Shown here: positions 57,927 to 64,000 of the stretch, piece by piece
Layout of the letters: the number at the start of each line of letters is the position of its first letter
Position numbering within the stretch: position 1 is the first letter of the stretch
Source: an uncultured Oscillibacter sp.
GTDB lineage: Bacteria > Bacillota > Clostridia > Oscillospirales > Oscillospiraceae
Reading direction: 5' to 3'
NCBI GenBank assembly: GCA_910588005.1
Contig: CAJUQM010000001.1
Coordinates: forward strand, 38,622 to 102,621
DNA length: 64,000 nucleotides
The notes under the pieces: generated by a model
Told to the model about the DNA's origin: nothing
The model's database searches: none
Seen by the model: the letters and a program-made list of their open reading frames with translations, nothing else
Made by a program: the position numbers and the translations under genes

Positions 57927-60443
57927 TTACTGAATTTCCGCAACCTGATAGTCCTGGTCCTCCACGGCCTTTTTCAGCGCCGCGTCAGAAATCTCCCCGG
58001 ACAAGGTCACCACAGCGGTGCCGGTCTCGTGGCTGACAGCCGCTCCCGCAACCTCCGGCAGAGCTTCCAGGGCTTTCTTCACCCGGGCCTCACAGTGTCC
58101 GCACATCATGCCCTCGATCTTCATCGTCTTTTCCATAGGTGTTACTTCCTCCTTGTGTTTACTCTTAATTTTCTTATCCCTGCCTGCGTCCCGAATATTG
58201 AAAAAATTCAGCCGCAGAGCGTTGGAAACTACGCAAAAGCTGGAAAGGCTCATCGCTGCCGCGCCAAACATGGGATTCAGCGTCAGCCCCAGGGGAATCA
58301 ACAGCCCGGCCGCCAGGGGAATGCCAATGGTATTATAGAAAAACGCCCAAAATAGATTTTGATGAATATTCCGCAGCGTGGCACGGCTGAGCCGGATGGC
58401 GGCTGGCACATCGCTGAGGCGGCTCTTCATCAGTACTATATCCGCCGCGTCAATCGCAACGTCTGTCCCCGCGCCAATGGCGATGCCGGTATCCGCCCGG
58501 GTCAGGGCAGGGGCATCGTTGATGCCGTCCCCCACCATAGCCACCTTGCCCTGCTCCTTCAGCCGGCGGACCACACTCTCCTTTCCGTCCGGAAGAACGC
58601 CGGCAATCACCTCATCCACTCCGGCCTGTGCGCCGATCGCCTGGGCGGTACGCGCGTTATCGCCGGTGAGCATCACCACCCGAACCCCCATGTTCCGGAG
58701 TTCTCTCACCGCCTGAGGACTGTCCTCTTTAATCACATCCGCCACAGCGATAATACCCGCCAGCCCTCTGTCCTTGGCAAAAAACAGCGGCGTTTTTCCC
58801 TGTTCCGCCAAGGCATCCGCCTTGGCCCGGAATTCCTCGGGAACCGTGGCGTGCGCACTGATAAAGCTGAGGTTGCCGCCGTTGAGCGCAGCTCCATTCC
58901 ACCGGGCGGTCAGTCCGTTTCCCGGCAGGACCTGAAAATCCGTAACCTCCTCTGCCGGGATACGTTCCTCCTGGGCCTTTTGCAGAATCGCCTTGGCCAG
59001 AGGATGCTCGCTTCTCCGCTCCAAGGCGTTGGCCAGCCGCAGCAGCTCCGCCGCCTCGATCCCCTGTGCCGGAAGGATATCCGTAACCTTTGGCTCTCCC
59101 TGGGTGATGGTGCCTGTCTTGTCCAGAGCCACGATCTCCGTCCGTCCCGCCGCCTCCAGGGAGGCCGCCGTTTTAAACAGGATGCCGTTTTTCGCGCCCA
59201 TACCATTGCCCACCATGATCGCCACAGGCGTGGCAAGCCCTAATGCGCAGGGACAGGAGATGACCAGCACGGAGATTCCACGGGCCAAGGCAAATCCCAT
59301 ACCCTCGCCCAGTAGCAGCCAAGCGGCGGTGGTAACCACGGCAATTGCAATCACCACCGGAACAAAAATGCCGGAGACCCGATCGGCAATCTTGGCAATG
59401 GGGGCCTTGGTGGCCGCAGCATCGCTGACCATCTGGATAATTTGAGAGAGTGTGGTATCCTCTCCCACCCGGGTGGCCCGGCACTTGAGAAAACCGGATT
59501 GGTTGGTGGTGGCGGCGGAGACGCTGTCCCCCGGCGCTTTGTCCACCGGGATGCTCTCCCCCGTCAAAGCGGACTCGTTGACAGCGCTCTCCCCTTCAAT
59601 TACCGCTCCGTCCACGGGAATATTCTCTCCGGGGCGGACAACAAAGATATCGCCCTTTTGCACCTGCTCAATGGGAACCGCCGTCTCCATGCCGTCCCGC
59701 TCCACCACGGCGGTCTTAGGGGCCAATTTCATCAAACCCTTTAACGCGTCGGTGGTCCGTCCTTTAGACCGGGCCTCCAGCATCTTTCCAACGGTGATCA
59801 GCGTTAAAATCATGGCGGCGGACTCGAAGTAAAACTCCATCATATAGTCCATCACCGCGGCCAGATCTCCCCGAACCTGGGCGTCCGTCATGGCGAAGAG
59901 GGCGTAGGTGCTATACACGAAGGCCGCCGTAGAACCCAGGGCCACTAAGGTATCCATATTGGGCGCCCGGTGCCACAGGCTCTTAAAACCGCTGATAAAA
60001 AACTTTTGGTTAATCACCATCACCGCCGCCGTCAGCAGCAGCTGCAAAAGCCCCATAGCCACGTGGTTGCCCTGGAAAAAGGCCGGAGCGGGCCAGCCCC
60101 ACATCATGTGCCCCATGGAGAAATACATCAAAACCAGCAGAAAGCCCAAAGACCACACCAGCCGCCGCTTTAAAACCGGAGTTTCGTGATCCCGCAGCGC
60201 CTCTTCCGCCTCTGCGGCGGAGACGGTTTTGGCCTGTCCGCCCATCCCCTTGGGGGAGGCTCCGTATCCCGCCTCCTCTACGGCGCGGACAATATCTTCC
60301 GCGGATGCCGTACCCTCCACTCCCATGGAATTGGTCAAAAGACTGACCGAGCAGGCCGTGACGCCAGGCACCTTGGCCACCGCCTTTTCCACCCGGGCGC
60401 TGCAAGCCGCGCAGCTCATTCCGGTGACATTGTACTGTTCCAT
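57927..60443 (-). CDS. copA: Copper-exporting P1B-type ATPase with C-terminal CopZ-like domain
   Basis: 838 aa. An N-terminal HMA domain (GMSCAACSARVEKAV, Cys10/Cys13) is followed by eight transmembrane helices with the ion-path motif SCPCALGLATP, phosphorylation site ALDKTGTITQGEP, and MVGDGINDAPALTRAD. After the last helices a Lys-rich linker (about 755-769) joins a second HMA domain, IEGMMCGHCEARVKKAL. A C-terminal HMA is unusual for CopA. An in-frame ATG at 58136 preceded by AAGGAGGAAG could release it as a free 69-residue CopZ chaperone. It lies 35 bp downstream of csoR under CsoR-type operators. Confidence 0.93.
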   Translation of the reverse strand: MEQYNVTGMSCAACSARVEKAVAKVPGVTACSVSLLTNSMGVEGTASAEDIVRAVEEAGYGASPKGMGGQAKTVSAAEAEEALRDHETPVLKRRLVWSLGFLLVLMYFSMGHMMWGWPAPAFFQGNHVAMGLLQLLLTAAVMVINQKFFISGFKSLWHRAPNMDTLVALGSTAAFVYSTYALFAMTDAQVRGDLAAVMDYMMEFYFESAAMILTLITVGKMLEARSKGRTTDALKGLMKLAPKTAVVERDGMETAVPIEQVQKGDIFVVRPGENIPVDGAVIEGESAVNESALTGESIPVDKAPGDSVSAATTNQSGFLKCRATRVGEDTTLSQIIQMVSDAAATKAPIAKIADRVSGIFVPVVIAIAVVTTAAWLLLGEGMGFALARGISVLVISCPCALGLATPVAIMVGNGMGAKNGILFKTAASLEAAGRTEIVALDKTGTITQGEPKVTDILPAQGIEAAELLRLANALERRSEHPLAKAILQKAQEERIPAEEVTDFQVLPGNGLTARWNGAALNGGNLSFISAHATVPEEFRAKADALAEQGKTPLFFAKDRGLAGIIAVADVIKEDSPQAVRELRNMGVRVVMLTGDNARTAQAIGAQAGVDEVIAGVLPDGKESVVRRLKEQGKVAMVGDGINDAPALTRADTGIAIGAGTDVAIDAADIVLMKSRLSDVPAAIRLSRATLRNIHQNLFWAFFYNTIGIPLAAGLLIPLGLTLNPMFGAAAMSLSSFCVVSNALRLNFFNIRDAGRDKKIKSKHKEEVTPMEKTMKIEGMMCGHCEARVKKALEALPEVAGAAVSHETGTAVVTLSGEISDAALKKAVEDQDYQVAEIQ

Positions 60444-60478
60444 ATGTCCTCCTAACTTCCGATTCCGATTTTATTTTC

Positions 60479-60781
60479 CTACTTCATCAGTTTTTGAATG
60501 GTGGCCACCAGCTCGTCCAGGGTCTCATCCCTGCCCTCTCGAATATCCCTGGCCACGCAGGTGCGGATATGCTCCGCCAACAGCTCCCGGCTGAAGGCGT
60601 TCAAGGCTGCGTTTGCCGCCGCCACCTGGGCCAGGATTTCCGGACAGTAGGCGCTTTTTTCCACCATGCCCCGAATGCCTCGAATCTGGCCCTCAATCCG
60701 GTTGAGGCGATGGATCAGGCATTTATATTCCTCTGGGGAGCGCTCCTTCGTCTTGCAGCATTCACAATTTTGTCCGTTCAT
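60479..60781 (-). CDS. csoR: Copper-sensing repressor CsoR
   Basis: 100 aa, all-helical. Cu(I) ligands Cys-His-Cys are visible: AYCPEILAQV, LLAEHIRTC. The N-terminus carries extra cysteines (NGQNCECCKTKERSPEEY). LIHRLNRIEGQIRGIRGMV is the DNA-facing helix of the family. Cu(I) binding releases DNA. The ATG at 60781 follows AGGAGGCGGCCAG. Two operator-like palindromes in the promoter indicate autoregulation of csoR-copA. Confidence 0.94.
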   Translation of the reverse strand: MNGQNCECCKTKERSPEEYKCLIHRLNRIEGQIRGIRGMVEKSAYCPEILAQVAAANAALNAFSRELLAEHIRTCVARDIREGRDETLDELVATIQKLMK

Positions 60782-60803
60782 CTGGCCGCCTCCTGATTTT
60801 ATA

Positions 60804-60852
60804 TACCCCACCGGGGTATTCATATAATATACCCCCACGGGGTATTTGTCAA
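60804..60852 (-). promoter_or_regulatory. csoR-copA promoter with two CsoR-type operators
   Basis: Minus strand: -35 TTGACA (60852-60847), 17-bp spacer, -10 TATTAT (60829-60824). Two near-identical inverted repeats, TACCCCGTGGGGGTA (60830-60844, exactly filling the spacer) and TACCCCGGTGGGGTA (60804-60818, after the -10), match the G/C-tract palindromes bound by CsoR. Confidence 0.85.
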
Positions 60853-61285
60853 GCCCTTTAAACAATATAAAAACGGGCAGCGTTGCGCCGGAAAGAGACT
60901 GTACGCCTGCCACCGGCCAAAATCTGTTCTGTTTTCCCAGACCTTGGAGTATTGTGATTCATAGGGTCAGGCCTGTAACTGCCACGGGCAGGTCATTCTA
61001 CCAAAAATTGTGCTCCCGCCTGTCACCGCTGGTATTCGCAGGGGCATACGCCTCTATGCGGAAATCTCTTGAAACTGGGGACGGAAGCTTTATCCAACGT
61101 TTGCGGTGAGCAAAAATGCAATTTTCATTGAATTTCTCCCCTATCTTTTGCAATAAAAATACAGAAAATGTAAAAACCTGCCAGCCAACAAAAAAACTGA
61201 AAAATGGGAATTTGAAAGATCCTCTAAAAAATATATAATTTCTTTATATAAATATCCAAACTTCTCACATGAATCTCACAAATTA
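60853..61285. other. Intergenic region without a recognised gene
   Basis: About 430 bp between the divergent csoR and mgtC units. Its right half is strongly A/T-rich. An 87-codon open frame at 60846-61109 has no ribosome-binding site and unlikely composition. No M-box or other known riboswitch was seen. Confidence 0.5.
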
Positions 61286-61350
61286 TTGACAGCATATGCT
61301 CTTATATGGTAAATATAGATAATAAGCGATAATTTTTGTAAGCGCAAACG
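61286..61350 (+). promoter_or_regulatory. Probable mgtC promoter with downstream cre/LacI-like site
   Basis: -35 TTGACA at 61286-61291, with a weak -10 (TAAATA, 18-bp spacer). Downstream, TGTAAGCGCAAACG (61337-61350) matches 12 of 14 positions of the catabolite-responsive element consensus; it also overlaps the palindrome AAACGTTT typical of LacI-family operators. Confidence 0.4.
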
Positions 61351-61461
61351 TTTCCAAGCGATACTTCGGCGTTCAGGAAAAAAGAAGATGCAATTGGGGA
61401 AGAAATGGCTGTGCCAGTTCTTCTCCTGTCTTATTCCGGCGCTGAACAGGAGGTTGTTTTC

Positions 61462-62187
61462 GTGATTGAGGCACTGAGCTGTCTGAGACAATTAAACGTT
61501 CCCTCTGTGATTCTGCGGCTGACGCTGGCGATGTTCTTCGGCGGAATGATTGGACTGGAACGTGCCCGAAAGGGCCGTCCGGCGGGTTTCCGTACATATA
61601 TGCTGGTGTGTTTGGGCGCTGCGCTCACCATGCTGCTGAGCCAATATGAGTACTATATGCTCAATCACAATTGGGCGGCATTGGCGGCGGAGGTAGGGAT
61701 CCGCACGGATGTCAGCCGCTTCGGCGCGCAGGTGATCAACGGCATCGGCTTTTTAGGCGCCGGCACCATCATCGTCACCGGACGGCAGGAGGTCAAGGGT
61801 TTGACGACTGCGGCAGGACTCTGGGCCTCCGCATGTATGGGACTCGCCATCGGCGCCGGGTTCTATGAGTGTGTAGCCATGGCGTTTTTAATGATCTTCC
61901 TCTCCGTTCACGTCCTGACCCCCCTGGAGCTGTTAGTGATTGAAAACGCCCGAAATATGAACATCTATGTGGAGTTTCAGTCCCTGGACAATGTGGGAGA
62001 GATTATCAACCGCATCAAAACCCAGGGTGCACAGATCTACGAAGCGGAGGTAGATCATGGACGGGAGAGTCCGTCTCACCATCCCAACGCGATTTTCACC
62101 ATCCGGATGAACCAAAAGGGCGGCCACGCGAAACTGCTGGCCCTAATCTCCGAGATGGAAAGCGTCTACGTGGTCCATGATATTTAG
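61462..62187 (+). CDS. MgtC/SapB family membrane protein
   Basis: 241 aa. Four to five transmembrane helices in the N-terminal 150 residues with the family motifs GGMIGLERARKGRPAGFRTYMLVCLGAA and GFLGAGTIIVTGRQEVKGLTTAAGLWASA, then a cytoplasmic ACT-like domain (NIYVEFQSLDNVGEIINRI). MgtC proteins help cells cope with Mg2+ or phosphate stress; some inhibit F-ATPase. The GTG at 61462, 8 nt after AGGAGG, gives VIEALSCLRQLNVPSVILRL, matching the paralogue; upstream ATGs have no site. Followed by a second mgtC. Confidence 0.9.
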   Translation: MIEALSCLRQLNVPSVILRLTLAMFFGGMIGLERARKGRPAGFRTYMLVCLGAALTMLLSQYEYYMLNHNWAALAAEVGIRTDVSRFGAQVINGIGFLGAGTIIVTGRQEVKGLTTAAGLWASACMGLAIGAGFYECVAMAFLMIFLSVHVLTPLELLVIENARNMNIYVEFQSLDNVGEIINRIKTQGAQIYEAEVDHGRESPSHHPNAIFTIRMNQKGGHAKLLALISEMESVYVVHDI

Positions 62188-62204
62188 AGAAAGGGGTGAG
62201 AAAT

Positions 62205-62897
62205 ATGTTATCGATCTTTGACGGCCTGCGGGAAATAACGCTGCCGGCCGTGACTCTCCGTCTAATGCTGGCCATGGTCTGCGGAGGGATCATCGGCATC
62301 GAGCGGGAGTTTAAGCGCCGCCCTGCCGGTTTCCGCACCCATATCTTGATCTGCCTGGGCGCGGCCATGACCACTCTCACCAGTCAATACCTCTATCTCT
62401 ATATGGGACAGTACACCGATATGGCCCGGCTGGGCGCCCAAGTGGTGGCCGGAATCGGTTTCATCGGCGCGGGCACCATTATCGTCACCCGCCGCCAGCG
62501 GGTAAAAGGGCTGACCACCGCAGCGGGCCTGTGGGCTGCCGCCATCATCGGTCTGACCCTGGGCGGCGGCTTTTATGAAGGCGGCCTGTTCGCCACAGTT
62601 TTGATTCTGGTGGCGGAGCTGTTCTTCTCCCGGCTGGAATACCGGATGCTGAAAAATGCGCCGGAGGTCAATCTCTACGTAGAGCACACCGACAAGGCCT
62701 GTGTGGAAGTTCTGCTTCGCTTTTTCCGGGAGGCGGATCTAAAAATTCTGAACATGGGGATCATCCGCTCCGACCGCAGTGAAAAGCACAATGCCTGCGC
62801 TATCTTTACCCTACGGCTGAAAAAGGGCACCAATCAAGAGGAACTGCTGGACCACGTCCGGTCCACCGCCGGCGTGGTGTCTGTACGGCAGCTGTGA
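62205..62897 (+). CDS. MgtC/SapB family membrane protein (tandem paralogue)
   Basis: 230 aa, colinear with the preceding gene: GGIIGIEREFKRRPAGFRTHILICLGAA, GFIGAGTIIVTRRQRVKGLTTAAGLWAAA and an ACT-like C-terminus (NLYVEHTDKACVEVLLRFFREADLKI). The two clearly arose by duplication, but the C-terminal domains have diverged, suggesting different ligands. ATG 62205 follows AAAGGGGTGAGAAAT; the gap to the first gene is 17 bp. Its TGA stop abuts the truncated DUF6076 frame, where mobile DNA appears to begin. Confidence 0.9.
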   Translation: MLSIFDGLREITLPAVTLRLMLAMVCGGIIGIEREFKRRPAGFRTHILICLGAAMTTLTSQYLYLYMGQYTDMARLGAQVVAGIGFIGAGTIIVTRRQRVKGLTTAAGLWAAAIIGLTLGGGFYEGGLFATVLILVAELFFSRLEYRMLKNAPEVNLYVEHTDKACVEVLLRFFREADLKILNMGIIRSDRSEKHNACAIFTLRLKKGTNQEELLDHVRSTAGVVSVRQL

Positions 62898-63701
62898 TAC
62901 TGTCATACACAATCGAAGCCGGAGGTCTACGATCCTCTGAAGGATGCGGAGCGGATGGTGTTGGACGCGCTAAATGTAGGGGCTTTGCAGATGAACCGCA
63001 AGGGAGAGGCTGAGGTCAGAGAGGCAGTTATGGGATTTGTCAGCCGTTATGGGCTGCTGGGTTTTCTGACCGCTCTGCCCACCACGCCGTCTTTCATGGA
63101 CTATGAGGCCGTATATCTGCCGAAGAATCATTTTATCCGAGAGGAATCCATGCCAACCCAAGATTACTTGGCGCTGTTCTTCCCTTTTGAGAAGCTGGAT
63201 ATTCACAAGAAGGGAAAACAATCCCAATGGAATCTGACGGGTGACAGAGCAATGATGGCGCTAGCCTTGACCATGCAGGACGCACCCCAGGCGGTGAGCA
63301 TGAGTTTTCAGAGGGAGTATGCCGAACGGTATGACTGGCTGGCGCGGCAGTTCAAGGATTTGGCATTTTCGTTTTATTCCAGCTTTCTCTATTACAACGA
63401 CTATGATGTGCTGGATGAAATGACCCGCGATCTCTACCGGCAGGGAATGGCGGCGTTTGGCGGTATCGCACCGACCTACCACATTGCCCTACTGGACAGG
63501 CCAACGATCATATGGGATTTTCACTCCCTGCTGCTGTGCCTGCAAATGATGTTCAGCTTTATGCTGACAGATACGAACAGCACACTGAAAGCCTGCAAAC
63601 ACTGTAATAAAATTTTCGCCGCCAGCCGCCCCAACGCCGAGTTTTGCAGCCCCCAATGCAAGAACCGCTATAATGTTTACAAGAGCAGGGGGAAGGAATA
63701 G
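62898..63701 (+). pseudogene. DUF6076 protein fragment lacking its 5' end
   Basis: The frame is open from the codon after the mgtC stop (reading SKPEVYDPLKDAERMVLDALN...) but has no start codon or ribosome-binding site before an internal ATG at 62955. The body (FLTALPTTPSFMDYEAVYLPKNHFI... YHIALLDRPTIIWDFHSLLLCLQMMFSFMLTDTN) ends in a treble-clef zinc finger CKHCNKIFAASRPNAEFCSPQCKNRYNVYKSRGK. This matches the DUF6076 family carried on mobile elements of gut Clostridia; full-length members have a further N-terminal region. Most likely truncated at an element or recombination boundary. Translation from 62955 (248 aa) is possible. Confidence 0.65.
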
Positions 63702-63709
63702 TGAAAAAA

Positions 63710-63750
63710 AGTGCAGGGGAGTGTGGCAGTTACCACACTCCCCTGCGCTT
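63710..63750. terminator. Strong bidirectional terminator between convergent genes
   Basis: A stem of about 17 bp (AGTGCAGGGGAGTGTGG side with one G-U), 6-nt loop, flanked by A7 on the left and T5 on the right, so it works on both strands. Confidence 0.9.
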
Positions 63751-63751
63751 T

Positions 63752-64000
63752 TTATAGGGAATAGACCAATTCGTGCAGGATGATTTCCTCCGCCCGGTTG
63801 CGGATGCTGTTCATACGCCTTACCCATTCCATCTGATCCGCCGCTTTCAGCGCCTCTGTCACCCCCTCCCGCTTTGCCATGGCAGGGATAAGCCGATCCA
63901 TCCGCTCATTGCAGGCGGTGTCCGTGTCAATCAGGTGTGTCCAGAGTTTCCCGGAGAGCAGCAACTGGTTATAGGTGCCGGGGTGGTGTTCCTCCAAGAA
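63752..64000 (-). CDS. tnpV: TnpV-like transposon-encoded protein (partial, 5' end beyond window)
   Basis: 82 codons are present. The frame continues past the right edge (reading FLEEHHPGTYNQLLLSGKLW at the edge), so the start is missing. The C-terminal part (HLIDTDTACNERMDRLIPAMAKREGVTEALKAADQMEWVRRMNSIRNRAEEIILHELVYSL) matches TnpV, a small protein encoded on mobilizable and conjugative transposons of Clostridia. Its role is not established. Together with the DUF6076 remnant it marks mobile-element DNA at this end. Confidence 0.75.
   Translation of the reverse strand, partial: FLEEHHPGTYNQLLLSGKLWTHLIDTDTACNERMDRLIPAMAKREGVTEALKAADQMEWVRRMNSIRNRAEEIILHELVYSL

Noticed and set aside
60846..61109. 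An 87-codon plus-strand open frame upstream of mgtC.
   Set aside because: No ribosome-binding site, it starts inside the csoR promoter, and its composition resembles translated intergenic DNA.
61100..61460. A possible M-box (Mg2+) riboswitch upstream of mgtC.
   Set aside because: The conserved M-box core segments were not found; only a weak promoter and a cre-like site are visible.

Overview
The window is about 64 kb of a chromosome with roughly 55-60% G+C. It most resembles a butyrate-producing gut member of the Oscillospiraceae (Clostridia; Flavonifractor, Oscillibacter, Lawsonibacter and Dysosmobacter are typical relatives). The evidence is the gene content: an IspH fused to ribosomal S1 domains, a butyryl-CoA:acetate CoA-transferase very like the Roseburia/Oscillospiraceae But enzyme, a CdaA/CdaR pair, IreB, SLH-domain surface proteins, T-box leaders and a glmS ribozyme. 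No rRNA, tRNA or CRISPR array was seen. The genus assignment is inference.

Layout, left to right. Positions 1-13.4 kb are almost all minus strand: an RseC fragment; cdaA-cdaR (c-di-AMP synthesis); a cysteine-desulfurase-like gene with a DUF3343 partner; carD-ispD-ispF (non-mevalonate isoprenoid synthesis) ending in a probably frameshifted small exported protein; but; then an overlapping chain rpiR-type regulator, flavoprotein, cmk, plsC, ispH-S1. From 13.8 to 17.8 kb a plus-strand housekeeping block follows: yceD-rpmF, then der-plsY-gpsA. At 17.9-19.5 kb are rpmB and infC-rpmI-rplT with an AUU start and an attenuator leader, and then a tiny Gln/Asn-rich gene. Positions 20-31.3 kb are more accessory: an AT-rich CPBP protease, an EamA transporter, an SLH-GH25 cell-wall lysozyme whose leader contains a terminator, a PadR-controlled SEDS-like membrane protein that is frameshifted here, a MerR/GyrI pair, glmS behind its ribozyme, and a DUF421-DUF4363 pair.

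Positions 31.4-37.5 kb (minus) hold nrdR, two unknown genes, and the nnrD-lipoprotein-alr-mazF cluster. Positions 37.6-47 kb (plus) hold an XRE membrane regulator, a Phe T-box driving a polysaccharide deacetylase lipoprotein with pheS-pheT, then ireB, an unknown 99-residue gene, an SH3-NlpC/P60 hydrolase and a YnbB-type PLP enzyme. An IS200/IS605-like remnant separates these from popT. A Met T-box then drives metNIQ, followed by a MATE exporter. Positions 53-56.7 kb carry a SEDS-PBP peptidoglycan synthase pair in which the SEDS protein has an FHA domain. A radical-SAM gene and the csoR-copA copper operon follow, then tandem mgtC genes. The right edge (62.9-64 kb) is mobile-element DNA: a 5'-truncated DUF6076 gene and the end of a tnpV gene.

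Many units are bounded by near-consensus sigma-A promoters (17-bp spacers) and strong intrinsic terminators, so operon limits can be read with fair confidence. Regulation by RNA is prominent: two T-boxes, a glmS ribozyme, the infC leader and a possible attenuator on the SLH-GH25 gene. Two genes appear broken by single-base frameshifts; these could be assembly errors or real lesions.
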